Assembly: GCF_001641695.1 (NCBI RefSeq)
Contig: NZ_LSEF01000092.1
Span: 1 to 64,000, forward strand
Length of the DNA: 64,000 bases
Direction of reading: 5' to 3'
Source: Bradyrhizobium neotropicale
GTDB taxonomy: Bacteria > Pseudomonadota > Alphaproteobacteria > Rhizobiales > Xanthobacteraceae
Below the pieces are notes generated by a model, which saw nothing but the letters and a program-made list of their open reading frames with translations, was not told the origin of the DNA and did no database searches. Below are positions 23,149-30,382 of the stretch, piece after piece (within the stretch, counting starts at the first letter, position 1; each line of letters starts with the position of its first letter). Both the position numbers and the translations under genes were made by a program.

Positions 23149-24651
23149 ATGCCCGAGGGTCGCTCGCCCATCCTTGAACTGCAGGGCATCACGAAGAGCT
23201 TCGGCGGCGTCGAAGCGCTTCGTGGTGTCGACCTCGCGCTCTATCCCGGCGAGATCCACGGTCTCGTCGGCGAGAACGGCGCCGGAAAAAGCACGCTGAT
23301 GAAGATCATCGCCGGCGTGCACACCGAATTCTCCGGCCGCTTCCTGATCGAGGGGCAGGAGACGCATTTCCGCTCGGCCCGCGACGCTCACGCGGCCGGC
23401 ATTGCCATGGTGCACCAGGAGCTCAGCGTCGCACCCGACCTGACGGTCGCGGAAAACGTCTTCCTGGGCAATCAACCGACCAACCGATTCGGCCTCGTGC
23501 AGTGGCGGCGCATGGCGCGCGAGGCCGGCGAGCAGCTCGCCCGCTTCGGCATCGACGTCGACCCGATGTCGCGGCTCGCCGATCTCCCGATCGGGCTCCA
23601 GCAGCTGATCGAGATCGCCCGTGTTCTGTTCTCGGGTGCGCGCATCGTCATCCTGGACGAGCCGACCTCCGCCCTCTCCCCGCCCGAGGTCGAGCGGCTC
23701 TTCTCTACACTCCGACGATTACGCGAGGAAGGCACCAGCATCGTCTTCATCTCGCATTTCATCGAGGACATCTTGCGCGTCTCCGACACGGTGACCGTGT
23801 TCCGCAACGGCCGGAAGGTCGCCGAGACCGCGGCCGCCACGACCAGCAAGGGCGCTCTGATCGAGGCCATGATCGGCCGCGGCGGCGAAGCACTCGAGCA
23901 CAGCTATACCGACGATCTGATGCTGCCGCGGCCGAGCGACAGCAAGGTGGTCCTGAAGGTCGACCGGCTTTCGCTGGCCCGCAGCCTCCAGGACGTTTCC
24001 TTCGAGGCGCGCGCCGGCGAGGTGCTCGGCATCTACGGTTTCATGGGTTGCGGGCAACAGGAACTCTCTCGCATCCTGTTCGGCAAGCTCAAACCGGACA
24101 GCGGCACGCTGGCCGTGGGCGGCACGCCAAAAACCTTTGCCAGCACCGCGGCGGCGCGGCGCGCGGGCGTGGCGCTGGTCCCGGAAAGCCGCCGCGCCAT
24201 GTTGTTCCACCAGGAGCCGGTCTACAAGAACATCTCGATCAGCATCCTGGATCGCATCTCCGCGCTGCTGCTCAAGCCGGCGCAGGAGCGCGACATTGCC
24301 AAGCGCCAGGTCGAGCAGTTGCAGATCAGGCCGCCCGTCGTCGGCCTCGACCTCGGCATGCTATCCGGTGGCAACCAGCAGAAGGTCGCGCTGGCGAAAT
24401 GGCTGACCTATCCGCCCAAGCTGCTGGTCCTGTGCGAGCCGACCCGCGGCATGGATGTCGGCGCCAAGAACGACGTCATCAACATCGTCCGCGACCTCCG
24501 CGCCAAGGGTCTTGCCGTCATCGTGCTGTCGACCGAGCCGGAGACGGTGCTCTCGCTGGCCGACCGTATCCTGGTGCTCAAGCGTGGCGCGCTGGTGCGG
24601 GAATTTGCCAACGAGCCGGTCAGCAAGGACCGCCTGCTGGAGGCGGCGTGA
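23149..24651 (+). CDS. sugar ABC transporter ATP-binding protein, two ATPase domains
   Basis: The 500-residue protein has the tandem design of CUT2 ATPases such as RbsA. Domain 1 has Walker A VGENGAGKSTLMK, a signature variant (LADLPIGLQQLIEIARVL) and Walker B IVILDEPTSALSP. Domain 2 (from about residue 255) has the degenerate P-loop GFMGCGQQELSRIL, signature LSGGNQQKVALAKWL and CEPTRGMDVGAK. The first signature lacks the canonical LSGGQ, as is common in this family. Middle gene of the operon. Confidence 0.94.
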   Translation: MPEGRSPILELQGITKSFGGVEALRGVDLALYPGEIHGLVGENGAGKSTLMKIIAGVHTEFSGRFLIEGQETHFRSARDAHAAGIAMVHQELSVAPDLTVAENVFLGNQPTNRFGLVQWRRMAREAGEQLARFGIDVDPMSRLADLPIGLQQLIEIARVLFSGARIVILDEPTSALSPPEVERLFSTLRRLREEGTSIVFISHFIEDILRVSDTVTVFRNGRKVAETAAATTSKGALIEAMIGRGGEALEHSYTDDLMLPRPSDSKVVLKVDRLSLARSLQDVSFEARAGEVLGIYGFMGCGQQELSRILFGKLKPDSGTLAVGGTPKTFASTAAARRAGVALVPESRRAMLFHQEPVYKNISISILDRISALLLKPAQERDIAKRQVEQLQIRPPVVGLDLGMLSGGNQQKVALAKWLTYPPKLLVLCEPTRGMDVGAKNDVINIVRDLRAKGLAVIVLSTEPETVLSLADRILVLKRGALVREFANEPVSKDRLLEAA

Positions 24652-24663
24652 CGGAGAAGCACA

Positions 24664-25692
24664 ATGGCGAGCAGTGAGACGGTTCCAGCGGCGGGTCAGC
24701 GGGCGCGCGGCCTTGCACCTTTCCTGCGCTCGCAGATGCGCAACATCGCACCGTTCCTCACCCTGATCTTCCTGTCCGGCTTCTTCGCCTTCGCCAGCCC
24801 CTCCTTCGCGACGCTCGACAATCTCGGCAACATCCTGACGCAGGTGTCGGTAACCGGCATCATCGCTGTTGGGCTCACCTTCGTGATCCTCTGCGCCGAG
24901 ATCGATCTGTCGATCGCCAGCATCGCCAACGTCACCGGCATCGCGGTCGCCTACTTCACGCTGCAGGAATCCTACGTCAACATCGCCAACGTGCCCTTGC
25001 CCGGCGTCGCCGCAATCCTGTTGTCAATCCTGCTCTGCGCCCTGCTCGGGCTCGTCAATGCGTTGGGACTGACCGTGATCGGCATCCCCTCCTTCATCAT
25101 GACGCTGGCGATGATGCAGATCGCGGCCGGCATCTCCGCGCTGCTGGTGCGTGGCCAGATCGCCTACAAGGTGCCCGACCTGATCGCGACGCTCGGCTCC
25201 GGCTCGATCGGCGGCATTCCGTGGATCGTCGTCGTCGCCGCGGTGATGCTGCTCGGCGGCCATCTGGTGCTGACCTACACGCGCTTCGGCCGCTACGTCT
25301 ACATGGTGGGCGGCAACCGCGAGGCGGCTGAATATTCCGGACTCAACGTCAAGCTCATCCTCGGCGCGGTGATGGTGATCTCCGCGGTGTGCTCCGGCAT
25401 CGGCGGCATGCTGGGTGTGGCCCATTTCGGCAGCGCGCAGCAGAACGAATTCGACACCTACCTGCTCGATTCCATCGCCGCCGTCGTTGTCGGCGGCACC
25501 AGCCTGTTCGGCGGCCGCGGCGGCATCGGCAACACCATCGTCGGCCTGTTCGTGCTTGGCGTCCTCAACAACGGACTCGACCACGTCAACATCGACAGCT
25601 TCCTGAAGATCCTGATCCGCGGCCTGATCCTGCTGGCAGCGCTGATCATCAACGTCTATGCCCAGCGGCTGCGGGAGAAGGCGGCGGAGTAG
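24664..25692 (+). CDS. sugar ABC transporter permease (CUT2-like)
   Basis: The 342-residue membrane protein has about eight to ten helices and the RbsC-type segments ILTQVSVTGIIAVGLTFVIL, CAEIDLSIASIANVTG and VGGTSLFGGRGGIGNTIVGL. It forms the pore for the sugar importer with the preceding two genes. GGAGAAGCACA lies directly before the ATG. A 73-base piece of a related permease gene lies at 30251-30323. Confidence 0.94.
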   Translation: MASSETVPAAGQRARGLAPFLRSQMRNIAPFLTLIFLSGFFAFASPSFATLDNLGNILTQVSVTGIIAVGLTFVILCAEIDLSIASIANVTGIAVAYFTLQESYVNIANVPLPGVAAILLSILLCALLGLVNALGLTVIGIPSFIMTLAMMQIAAGISALLVRGQIAYKVPDLIATLGSGSIGGIPWIVVVAAVMLLGGHLVLTYTRFGRYVYMVGGNREAAEYSGLNVKLILGAVMVISAVCSGIGGMLGVAHFGSAQQNEFDTYLLDSIAAVVVGGTSLFGGRGGIGNTIVGLFVLGVLNNGLDHVNIDSFLKILIRGLILLAALIINVYAQRLREKAAE

Positions 25693-25757
25693 ATGGACGT
25701 TCTTACGGTGGCGGTTGAGGGGCCTTTCTCCCCACGTGAGACCGGCGAGATACCCCC

Positions 25758-25812
25758 CTCACCCGCATCGCAAGAGCGATCCGGCCCCTCCCCGCAAGCG
25801 GGGAGAGGTGCA
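25758..25812. repeat. REP-like hairpin repeat
   Basis: CTCACCCGCATCGCAAGAGC leads into CCCTCCCCGC-AA-GCGGGGAGAGG, a stable hairpin. It resembles short intergenic palindromes common in Bradyrhizobium; only this copy was noticed in the window. Confidence 0.55.
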
Positions 25813-25836
25813 AGGGACGGCGCGATACCCGCACTC

Positions 25837-25941
25837 AAAAAATCTCGAAAACAACCCCATGCAAAGTGGAAATCGCTCAACAATCCGTCACGACGTGACT
25901 TTACCCTCGCCGTGAAGGCGTTTGACACGTCGGGCAAAACA
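25837..25941 (-). repeat. interspersed repeat, copy 2
   Basis: Reverse complement of the element at 6948-7025. GAAAACAACCCCATGCAAAGT at one end (here shortened by a base: AAAACAACCCCATGCAAAGT) and TTTGACACGTCGGGCAAAAC at the other match the ends of copy 1. The middle is about 27 bases longer. Confidence 0.7.
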
Positions 25942-26044
25942 GGAGCACAACTCCATCGTGGCACCGATCGCGTGTCTGGAGCGTTAAGCTCAAGCCGGGC
26001 ACGCCCGGCTGTGTCGTCGACAGCAGACCTATTGTGCTCAGCTA

Positions 26045-26850
26045 GGGCGTGGACTCATAAGCGCGCAGCCAGCCACAGCCTGATTGACGCGAGTTGAACG
26101 AAGGCAAGGTAATTGGCTGCAAGCCTGTCGTAGCGGGTCGCGACGCGACGACATTGTTTGATCCTGTTAAAGAAACGCTCGACATGGTTGCGAGCGCGGT
26201 AGAGATGGCGGCTGAAGCAGATTGGATCGCTGCGGTTGCTTTTCGGCGGTATATTGGCCCACGCGCCCTTCTTCATGGCAAGCTCCCTAATCCAGTTCGC
26301 GTCATAGCCACGGTCCGCAAGCAGCATTGACCCAGGTTTCAGACGAGACAGCAGTTTTCCGGCAAGACGAACGTCATGGGCCTCGCCGGGGCTCAGCGCC
26401 AGCCGTATCGGCAGACCATTGCAGTCGACCACCGCATGGACTTTGCTGGTCAAGCCGCCGCGAGACCTACCCATCGATGGCGCTCTTTTCCTGTGATGCA
26501 GGATCCATGCTGATGCACGCGGACAATGGAGGTGTCGCTCATCTGGACGGCGGCATCTTGCGCAACGGCAAGTGCGTCTATGATGCGGCCCCAGACACCA
26601 GCCCGCCGCCAGCGAACGAACCGGTTGTAGCACGTGGTGTATGGGCCAAACGCTGCCGACAGATCACGCCAGGGTGCTCCAGATCGGAGGACCCAGAAGA
26701 TGCCATTCAGGACCCGTCGGTCGTTCACCCGAGGAACGCCACGTGGCTTGTTCGGCAGCATCGGCCTTATGGCAGTCCATTCATAGTCGGCGAGTTCATG
26801 CCGCATGCTTCGAGCCCCCAGTTTGGGAGTTTGAATCACTGGGTCCAGCC
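26045..26850 (-). mobile_element. IS5-type (IS427-like) insertion sequence
   Basis: About 806 bases bounded by imperfect inverted ends: GGGCGTGGACTCA at the left and, read from the other strand, GGCTGGACCCAGTGATTC at the right. It encodes one transposase in two overlapping frames. The size and frame structure fit the IS427 group of IS5. The ends are only partly matched, so the boundaries are good to a few bases and no target duplication could be fixed. Confidence 0.75.
26055..26806 (-). CDS. IS5/IS427-type transposase, two frames
   Basis: The first frame begins MRHELADYEWTAIRPMLPNK and covers the N-terminal domain, ending ...KERHRWVGLAAA. The second frame supplies GGLTSKVHAVVDCNGLPIRL, the DDE motif region LLADRGYDANWIREL and the closing HLYRARNHVERFFNRIKQCR with its Glu. 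The frames join near an AAAAG stretch (minus strand of 26484-26489), the usual site of -1 ribosomal slippage in this group. The product would be about 250 residues. The alternative is an inactivating frameshift. Confidence 0.82.
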
Positions 26851-27047
26851 AAACGCAACGCATCCGGCTCGGGCCCCGTTGGGCGCTTGCGGGCAGAAGC
26901 CGACATCAACCTGCCGACAATCCCTGATAAATCGGTCGAAAAATGACCCTGAGCGAACGGACCTAACTTGCGCGCGTGTCACGGTAGGCACTTCACGGCC
27001 GCAATCTGCACAAGGCGGGCTACGCCGTATTGGAGGAGTTTCTTGGA

Positions 27048-27656
27048 ATGATCGTTACATGCCGCTTGTTGACCGTTGCATGCTGCTTCGTTGGCACAGC
27101 AACTTTGGCCGCAGAGCCAACGAGGACGTTTAAGTGCGAAGGGCCTTTCGGACGCGAGGCAACTCACGCCAAGTTGGCTTCAAAGTACGGTGCTGCCAAC
27201 ATTGCGACCGAGTACGACGGCGAGGCCGACGCGGAAGTAACGATCTTATTTCCTAATGATCCCGAGCGCCGACTAAGAGTCCAATGGAAAGATCAGAAGG
27301 CCCGACGAAACCCCGGATACTTCACGATCGAAGGGCGCTCATCGTGGTCGGTAGCAGGAGTTACGATAGGAACCTCACTTATTGAACTCGAGCGCCTCAA
27401 CGACGGACCATTCAAACTTAACTATTTTGAAGGCGACTACGGCGGTGCGATCACCGATTGGCTCAAGGGCCGCTTCGACGCCCCGGTATCGGGTGGTTGC
27501 GTGCTTGGAGCCTTTGTCGGAATTGACGAACAGCTTCCCGAAAGCAAAGCGCTAGACGAGGAAGTCACGCCAGATCGATCACTGCATTCCAGTGGGGCGA
27601 AGTTGCGCGCCGCGAAGCCGGTGGTGAGCAAAATGATTGTCAGCTTCCCAAGATAG
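27048..27656 (+). CDS. exported protein of unknown function between two IS elements
   Basis: The 202-residue product begins MIVTCRLLTVACCFVGTATL and has a signal peptide to about residue 21. The mature part has no recognised domain; two or three Cys could form a disulphide (FKCEGPFG, SGGCVLGAF). It contains several acidic and aromatic stretches (YFEGDYGGAITDWLKGRF). ATG at 27048 follows GGAGGAGTTTCTTGG. Its base composition looks less GC-rich than neighbours, and it lies between an IS5-type and an IS110-type element, so it may be acquired DNA. Confidence 0.65.
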   Translation: MIVTCRLLTVACCFVGTATLAAEPTRTFKCEGPFGREATHAKLASKYGAANIATEYDGEADAEVTILFPNDPERRLRVQWKDQKARRNPGYFTIEGRSSWSVAGVTIGTSLIELERLNDGPFKLNYFEGDYGGAITDWLKGRFDAPVSGGCVLGAFVGIDEQLPESKALDEEVTPDRSLHSSGAKLRAAKPVVSKMIVSFPR

Positions 27657-28013
27657 CATGGGCTTTGTGGCCCATCGCGCCGTTCGCCGCGGTTGCACAA
27701 GGGCGGTCGGTATCGGCGTGAACCGGACATCGACGAGATCTATGAGTACACGCCCTTCTGTAATGGGCCTGATGATGTCAAGCCTCCCGAGTGGACGTCA
27801 CGCCGCCGAGCTCATGCTTCTGTCCGTGGTCAACGCCTGGCCGCCACATCATGCTGTTAGAGGGAGCGGTGAGCCTATCTAGATACGCGTGGTTCGTCAG
27901 ATGACGGCCACTGGGCGTGTAACGGCTTCACCGGATCCACCGTCCCGGCGACGGGACTTCGGGCACTGGGCTTCAGTTTAGCCCGGTTGCGTTCTTAATT
28001 TCCTCCACATGTT
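27657..28013. other. gene-free stretch, probably including one end of the IS110 element
   Basis: No convincing gene. Around 27930-27990 there is a hairpin (CCGTCCCGG-CGACGGG). The last ~130 bases before the IS110 transposase stop probably belong to that element's noncoding end. Boundaries could not be set because IS110 elements lack terminal inverted repeats. Confidence 0.5.
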
Positions 28014-29048
28014 CTATGCTGCAGTCGGCTCCGCCTCAGCCCATCGGTAAGTTGTGCCGTCGACCCAGATCCGATGCAGGATCACTGCGAGCTTACGTGC
28101 CAGGGCGACTTTCGCGCGCTTCGAACCGCGCCGCTTGGCGACGTCCATCCCCCAACGCTTGAGTTTTGAGAACCGCGTGATGCGCGATAACAGAACGTTG
28201 GCAGCCTCGTACAACACCGTGCGCACTATCTCGTCTCCGGCCAGCGTGATTCCGCCCGTGACGTCCTTTTCTCCTGATTGGTATTTCTTTGGCGTGAGCC
28301 CGAACAGCGCGCCTGCCGCCTTCGATTTTACGATGCGATGAGGGTCATCAATCGCCGATTTGTAGGTAACAGCCACCAGGGGACCAACGCCCGGCACTGT
28401 CATGAGCCGGCGACAAACCGCATCGTCACGCACAATTGCCAGCACAACCTTGTGTAGCCTTCCGTACTCCACCTTCAAGGCCGATCGTGCCGAAAGCATC
28501 GCTGAAGCGACGCGCTCCAATGTCGCCTGACCCGCAACCAACTCTCGGATCCGCGCTTCGAAGTTCTTCCGCGTGACCGGGCCAACCTTCAGCCCAAAGC
28601 CACGCAAGATCCCGCGGATGCTTAACTCCACGTCGATCAGCCGCCCGAGAAGCTGTTTACGTGCGATCAGGAGGGCCCGGATCTCCTGCGCATCGACCGA
28701 CTTTGCGTGGACCGGCCGGAACCATCCCATCCGGATCAACTGGGCGATCCCGCACGCATCCTTGCGATCCGTCTTGACCGTCATCGCAGACAGTGCGGCC
28801 TTGACATGCCGCGTTTCCAGCAGAACCGTCTCGAGTCCTGCTCTTTTCAGGCCCGCATGCAGCCATTGCGACAGCGGCCCAGCCTCCAGACCGATCCGCT
28901 GCACTGCAAAGCCAAGCGTCTTAAAAAATCCAACCAAGGCGTCGGGTTCGCTCGCGACCTTCGCTTCCTTCAGGATTTTACCCTGGGCATCCACGACGCA
29001 TACGCTCGACAGTTCCAATGACACATCGATTCCGGCATAGTTCTCCAC
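28014..29048 (-). CDS. IS110 family transposase (DEDD recombinase)
   Basis: The 344-residue protein has the N-terminal RuvC-like DEDD domain (YAGIDVSLELSS; GLEAGPLSQWL; VKTDRKDACGIAQLI) and the C-terminal transposase_20 domain (MTVPGVGPLVAVTYKSAIDD, LFGLTPKKYQSGEKDVTGGI) with the catalytic-serine region. It is full length and intact. It begins with GTG at 29048, directly next to a hairpin that covers its ribosome-binding site. IS110 elements use a structured noncoding RNA from one end to choose targets. Confidence 0.94.
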   Translation of the reverse strand: MENYAGIDVSLELSSVCVVDAQGKILKEAKVASEPDALVGFFKTLGFAVQRIGLEAGPLSQWLHAGLKRAGLETVLLETRHVKAALSAMTVKTDRKDACGIAQLIRMGWFRPVHAKSVDAQEIRALLIARKQLLGRLIDVELSIRGILRGFGLKVGPVTRKNFEARIRELVAGQATLERVASAMLSARSALKVEYGRLHKVVLAIVRDDAVCRRLMTVPGVGPLVAVTYKSAIDDPHRIVKSKAAGALFGLTPKKYQSGEKDVTGGITLAGDEIVRTVLYEAANVLLSRITRFSKLKRWGMDVAKRRGSKRAKVALARKLAVILHRIWVDGTTYRWAEAEPTAA

Positions 29049-29123
29049 GGCTGTCCTCCGTCTCTGGATGCTTGGGGCCGACTCAAGTCGTGACCCCGTT
29101 TCATCATCTATCGGGGGACAGCC
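29049..29123 (-). promoter_or_regulatory. hairpin covering the IS110 transposase ribosome-binding site
   Basis: GGCTGTCCTCC at 29049-29059 pairs with GGGGGACAGCC at 29113-29123 (11 pairs, one of them G-U in the RNA). On the transposase mRNA the 3' arm contains GGAGG, the Shine-Dalgarno for the GTG start. Stable pairing would hide it and limit transposase synthesis. Confidence 0.6.
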
Positions 29124-29424
29124 ACCATCATCACCCCTTGCTCGGAGCAGGGCCCATTACGGCATCTAGAACCTTGTCGTTCATGACTCACTTCAGACGT
29201 CATCCATTTCGCTATACGATTTGAAAGAGACTGCCGATGACGGAAGCGCGAGAGCGCTTTCGGCAAGAGCGACCTCGGAGGTTCCCGTGGTCACCAAGAG
29301 AGCTCACAGATCTTTTCGCTACAAAGCCAAGACCGCTTGGACTTCCACAAGGCACGGGGCACTTTCGGCCACCGGAAAATCTTCGCAAAGTGGACGACCG
29401 CGCATGGTTCCTGGCGGATCCTCA
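29124..29424. other. noncoding end of IS110 element, possible bridge-RNA region
   Basis: About 300 bases with no supported gene. The part next to the transposase (to about 29215) contains further short palindromes (CTTGCTCGGAGCAGGG) and is where an IS110-type element could encode its structured RNA. Beyond that is the upstream region of the methyltransferase gene, with an open frame but no coding character. Confidence 0.4.
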
Positions 29425-30165
29425 ATGACGCTAGTCCGCACGGTAACGATTGTCGTGGCACTGGGTGCAACTTGGGCAGGCGCCGCAGACATTGGTTATC
29501 TGAGCCCGCCAGGAGTCCCTGCAAAGGAGTTTCCTTCACCTCGGCGTCCGGTTGCGCCGATCGCCAGCCTGAGCCGCTCAGCCGACGAGCACCGCGACTC
29601 CCTGAATGAGGTCGGCGAGGTCGCACGCCTTCTTGAGCTGAAACCAGGCATGACGATCGGCGATATCGGCGCAGGCAGCGGCTACTACACGGTCCGTCTC
29701 TCACACCTCGTCGGCCCCAGCGGCTCCGTCGTCGCTCAGGACGTCATGCGGGATTACCTCGTCGAGCTCCGTGCGCGAACGGACCAACTGGGGCTGACAA
29801 ACGTCACATTCGCGATGGGCGAACCACACGACCCCCGCCTCCCCACTTCCTCGCTGGATGCCGCCATCCTCGGGCACATGTATCATGAGATAGCCCAACC
29901 CTATGCCTTCCTCTACAATCTCGCGCCCGCCCTGAAGCCGGGCGCGCAGATCGGAATTGTCGACTTCGAGCGTCCGATCTCAAAGCATGGCACGCCGATT
30001 GAGCTATTGCGCTGCGAACTGACCGCCGTTGGCTATCGCGAGGTCGCGACATATCAGCTCGCGGGCGATGGCGGATACTTGGCGGTGTTCGTTCCACCGC
30101 AAGAAGCGGGTCGAAAATCTCCCGGCTATATCGTTGCTTGCGCGCATCGTGCTGGCTCTCGCTGA
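29425..30165 (+). CDS. class I SAM methyltransferase with signal peptide (COG4798-like)
   Basis: The 246-residue product begins MTLVRTVTIVVALGATWAGA, which looks like a signal peptide or anchor. Then comes a Rossmann methyltransferase domain: motif I GMTIGDIGAGSGYYTVRLS, then VVAQDVMRDYLVELR, SLDAAILGHMYHEIAQPYAF and ALKPGAQIGIVDFERP. I recall this leader-bearing methyltransferase family as widespread in Proteobacteria, with unknown substrate. ATG at 29425 was chosen because upstream in-frame codons overlap noncoding DNA near the IS110 end. Confidence 0.8.
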   Translation: MTLVRTVTIVVALGATWAGAADIGYLSPPGVPAKEFPSPRRPVAPIASLSRSADEHRDSLNEVGEVARLLELKPGMTIGDIGAGSGYYTVRLSHLVGPSGSVVAQDVMRDYLVELRARTDQLGLTNVTFAMGEPHDPRLPTSSLDAAILGHMYHEIAQPYAFLYNLAPALKPGAQIGIVDFERPISKHGTPIELLRCELTAVGYREVATYQLAGDGGYLAVFVPPQEAGRKSPGYIVACAHRAGSR

Positions 30166-30250
30166 TTATAGATGCTGGATGCTGGCAGGAATCCAGGCCG
30201 GCATCGTGAATGAGAGATGCCGCGATCCGGGAAGCCAAAATGCGATCCGA

Positions 30251-30323
30251 GGAGCTGCTCGTGCGCGGCCAGATCGCCTACAAGGTGCCGGACCGATCGC
30301 CACCCTCGGCTCAGGCTCGACGG
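30251..30323 (+). pseudogene. relic of a CUT2 sugar permease gene
   Basis: CGTGCGCGGCCAGATCGCCT and the bases after it match the permease gene around 25141-25213, which encodes LLVRGQIAYKVPDLIATLGS. A small deletion after KVPD shifts the frame. It lies in the gap before the large regulator, whose longest open frame reads through it in a different frame. Confidence 0.8.
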
Positions 30324-30382
30324 CGTTGCACAACACCATTCCGCGAATTAGAACTGAAAAAACCCTGAAACAGGACGTCAAC

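Larger units (their letters stand above)
25693..26044. other. gene-free stretch with repeats before IS element
   Basis: No gene is seen between the sugar permease and the IS5-type element. The stretch holds two repeat families (25758-25812 and 25837-25941) and a GC hairpin (GCCGGGCACGCCCGGC near 25995) that may end transcription. Confidence 0.6.

Noticed and set aside
29221..29424. Upstream extension of the methyltransferase frame
   Set aside because: It would bury the signal peptide inside the protein, and the sequence lacks coding character.
30029..30382. 5' extension of the large regulator frame
   Set aside because: It overlaps the methyltransferase gene and a frameshifted permease relic, so it cannot be the native N terminus.
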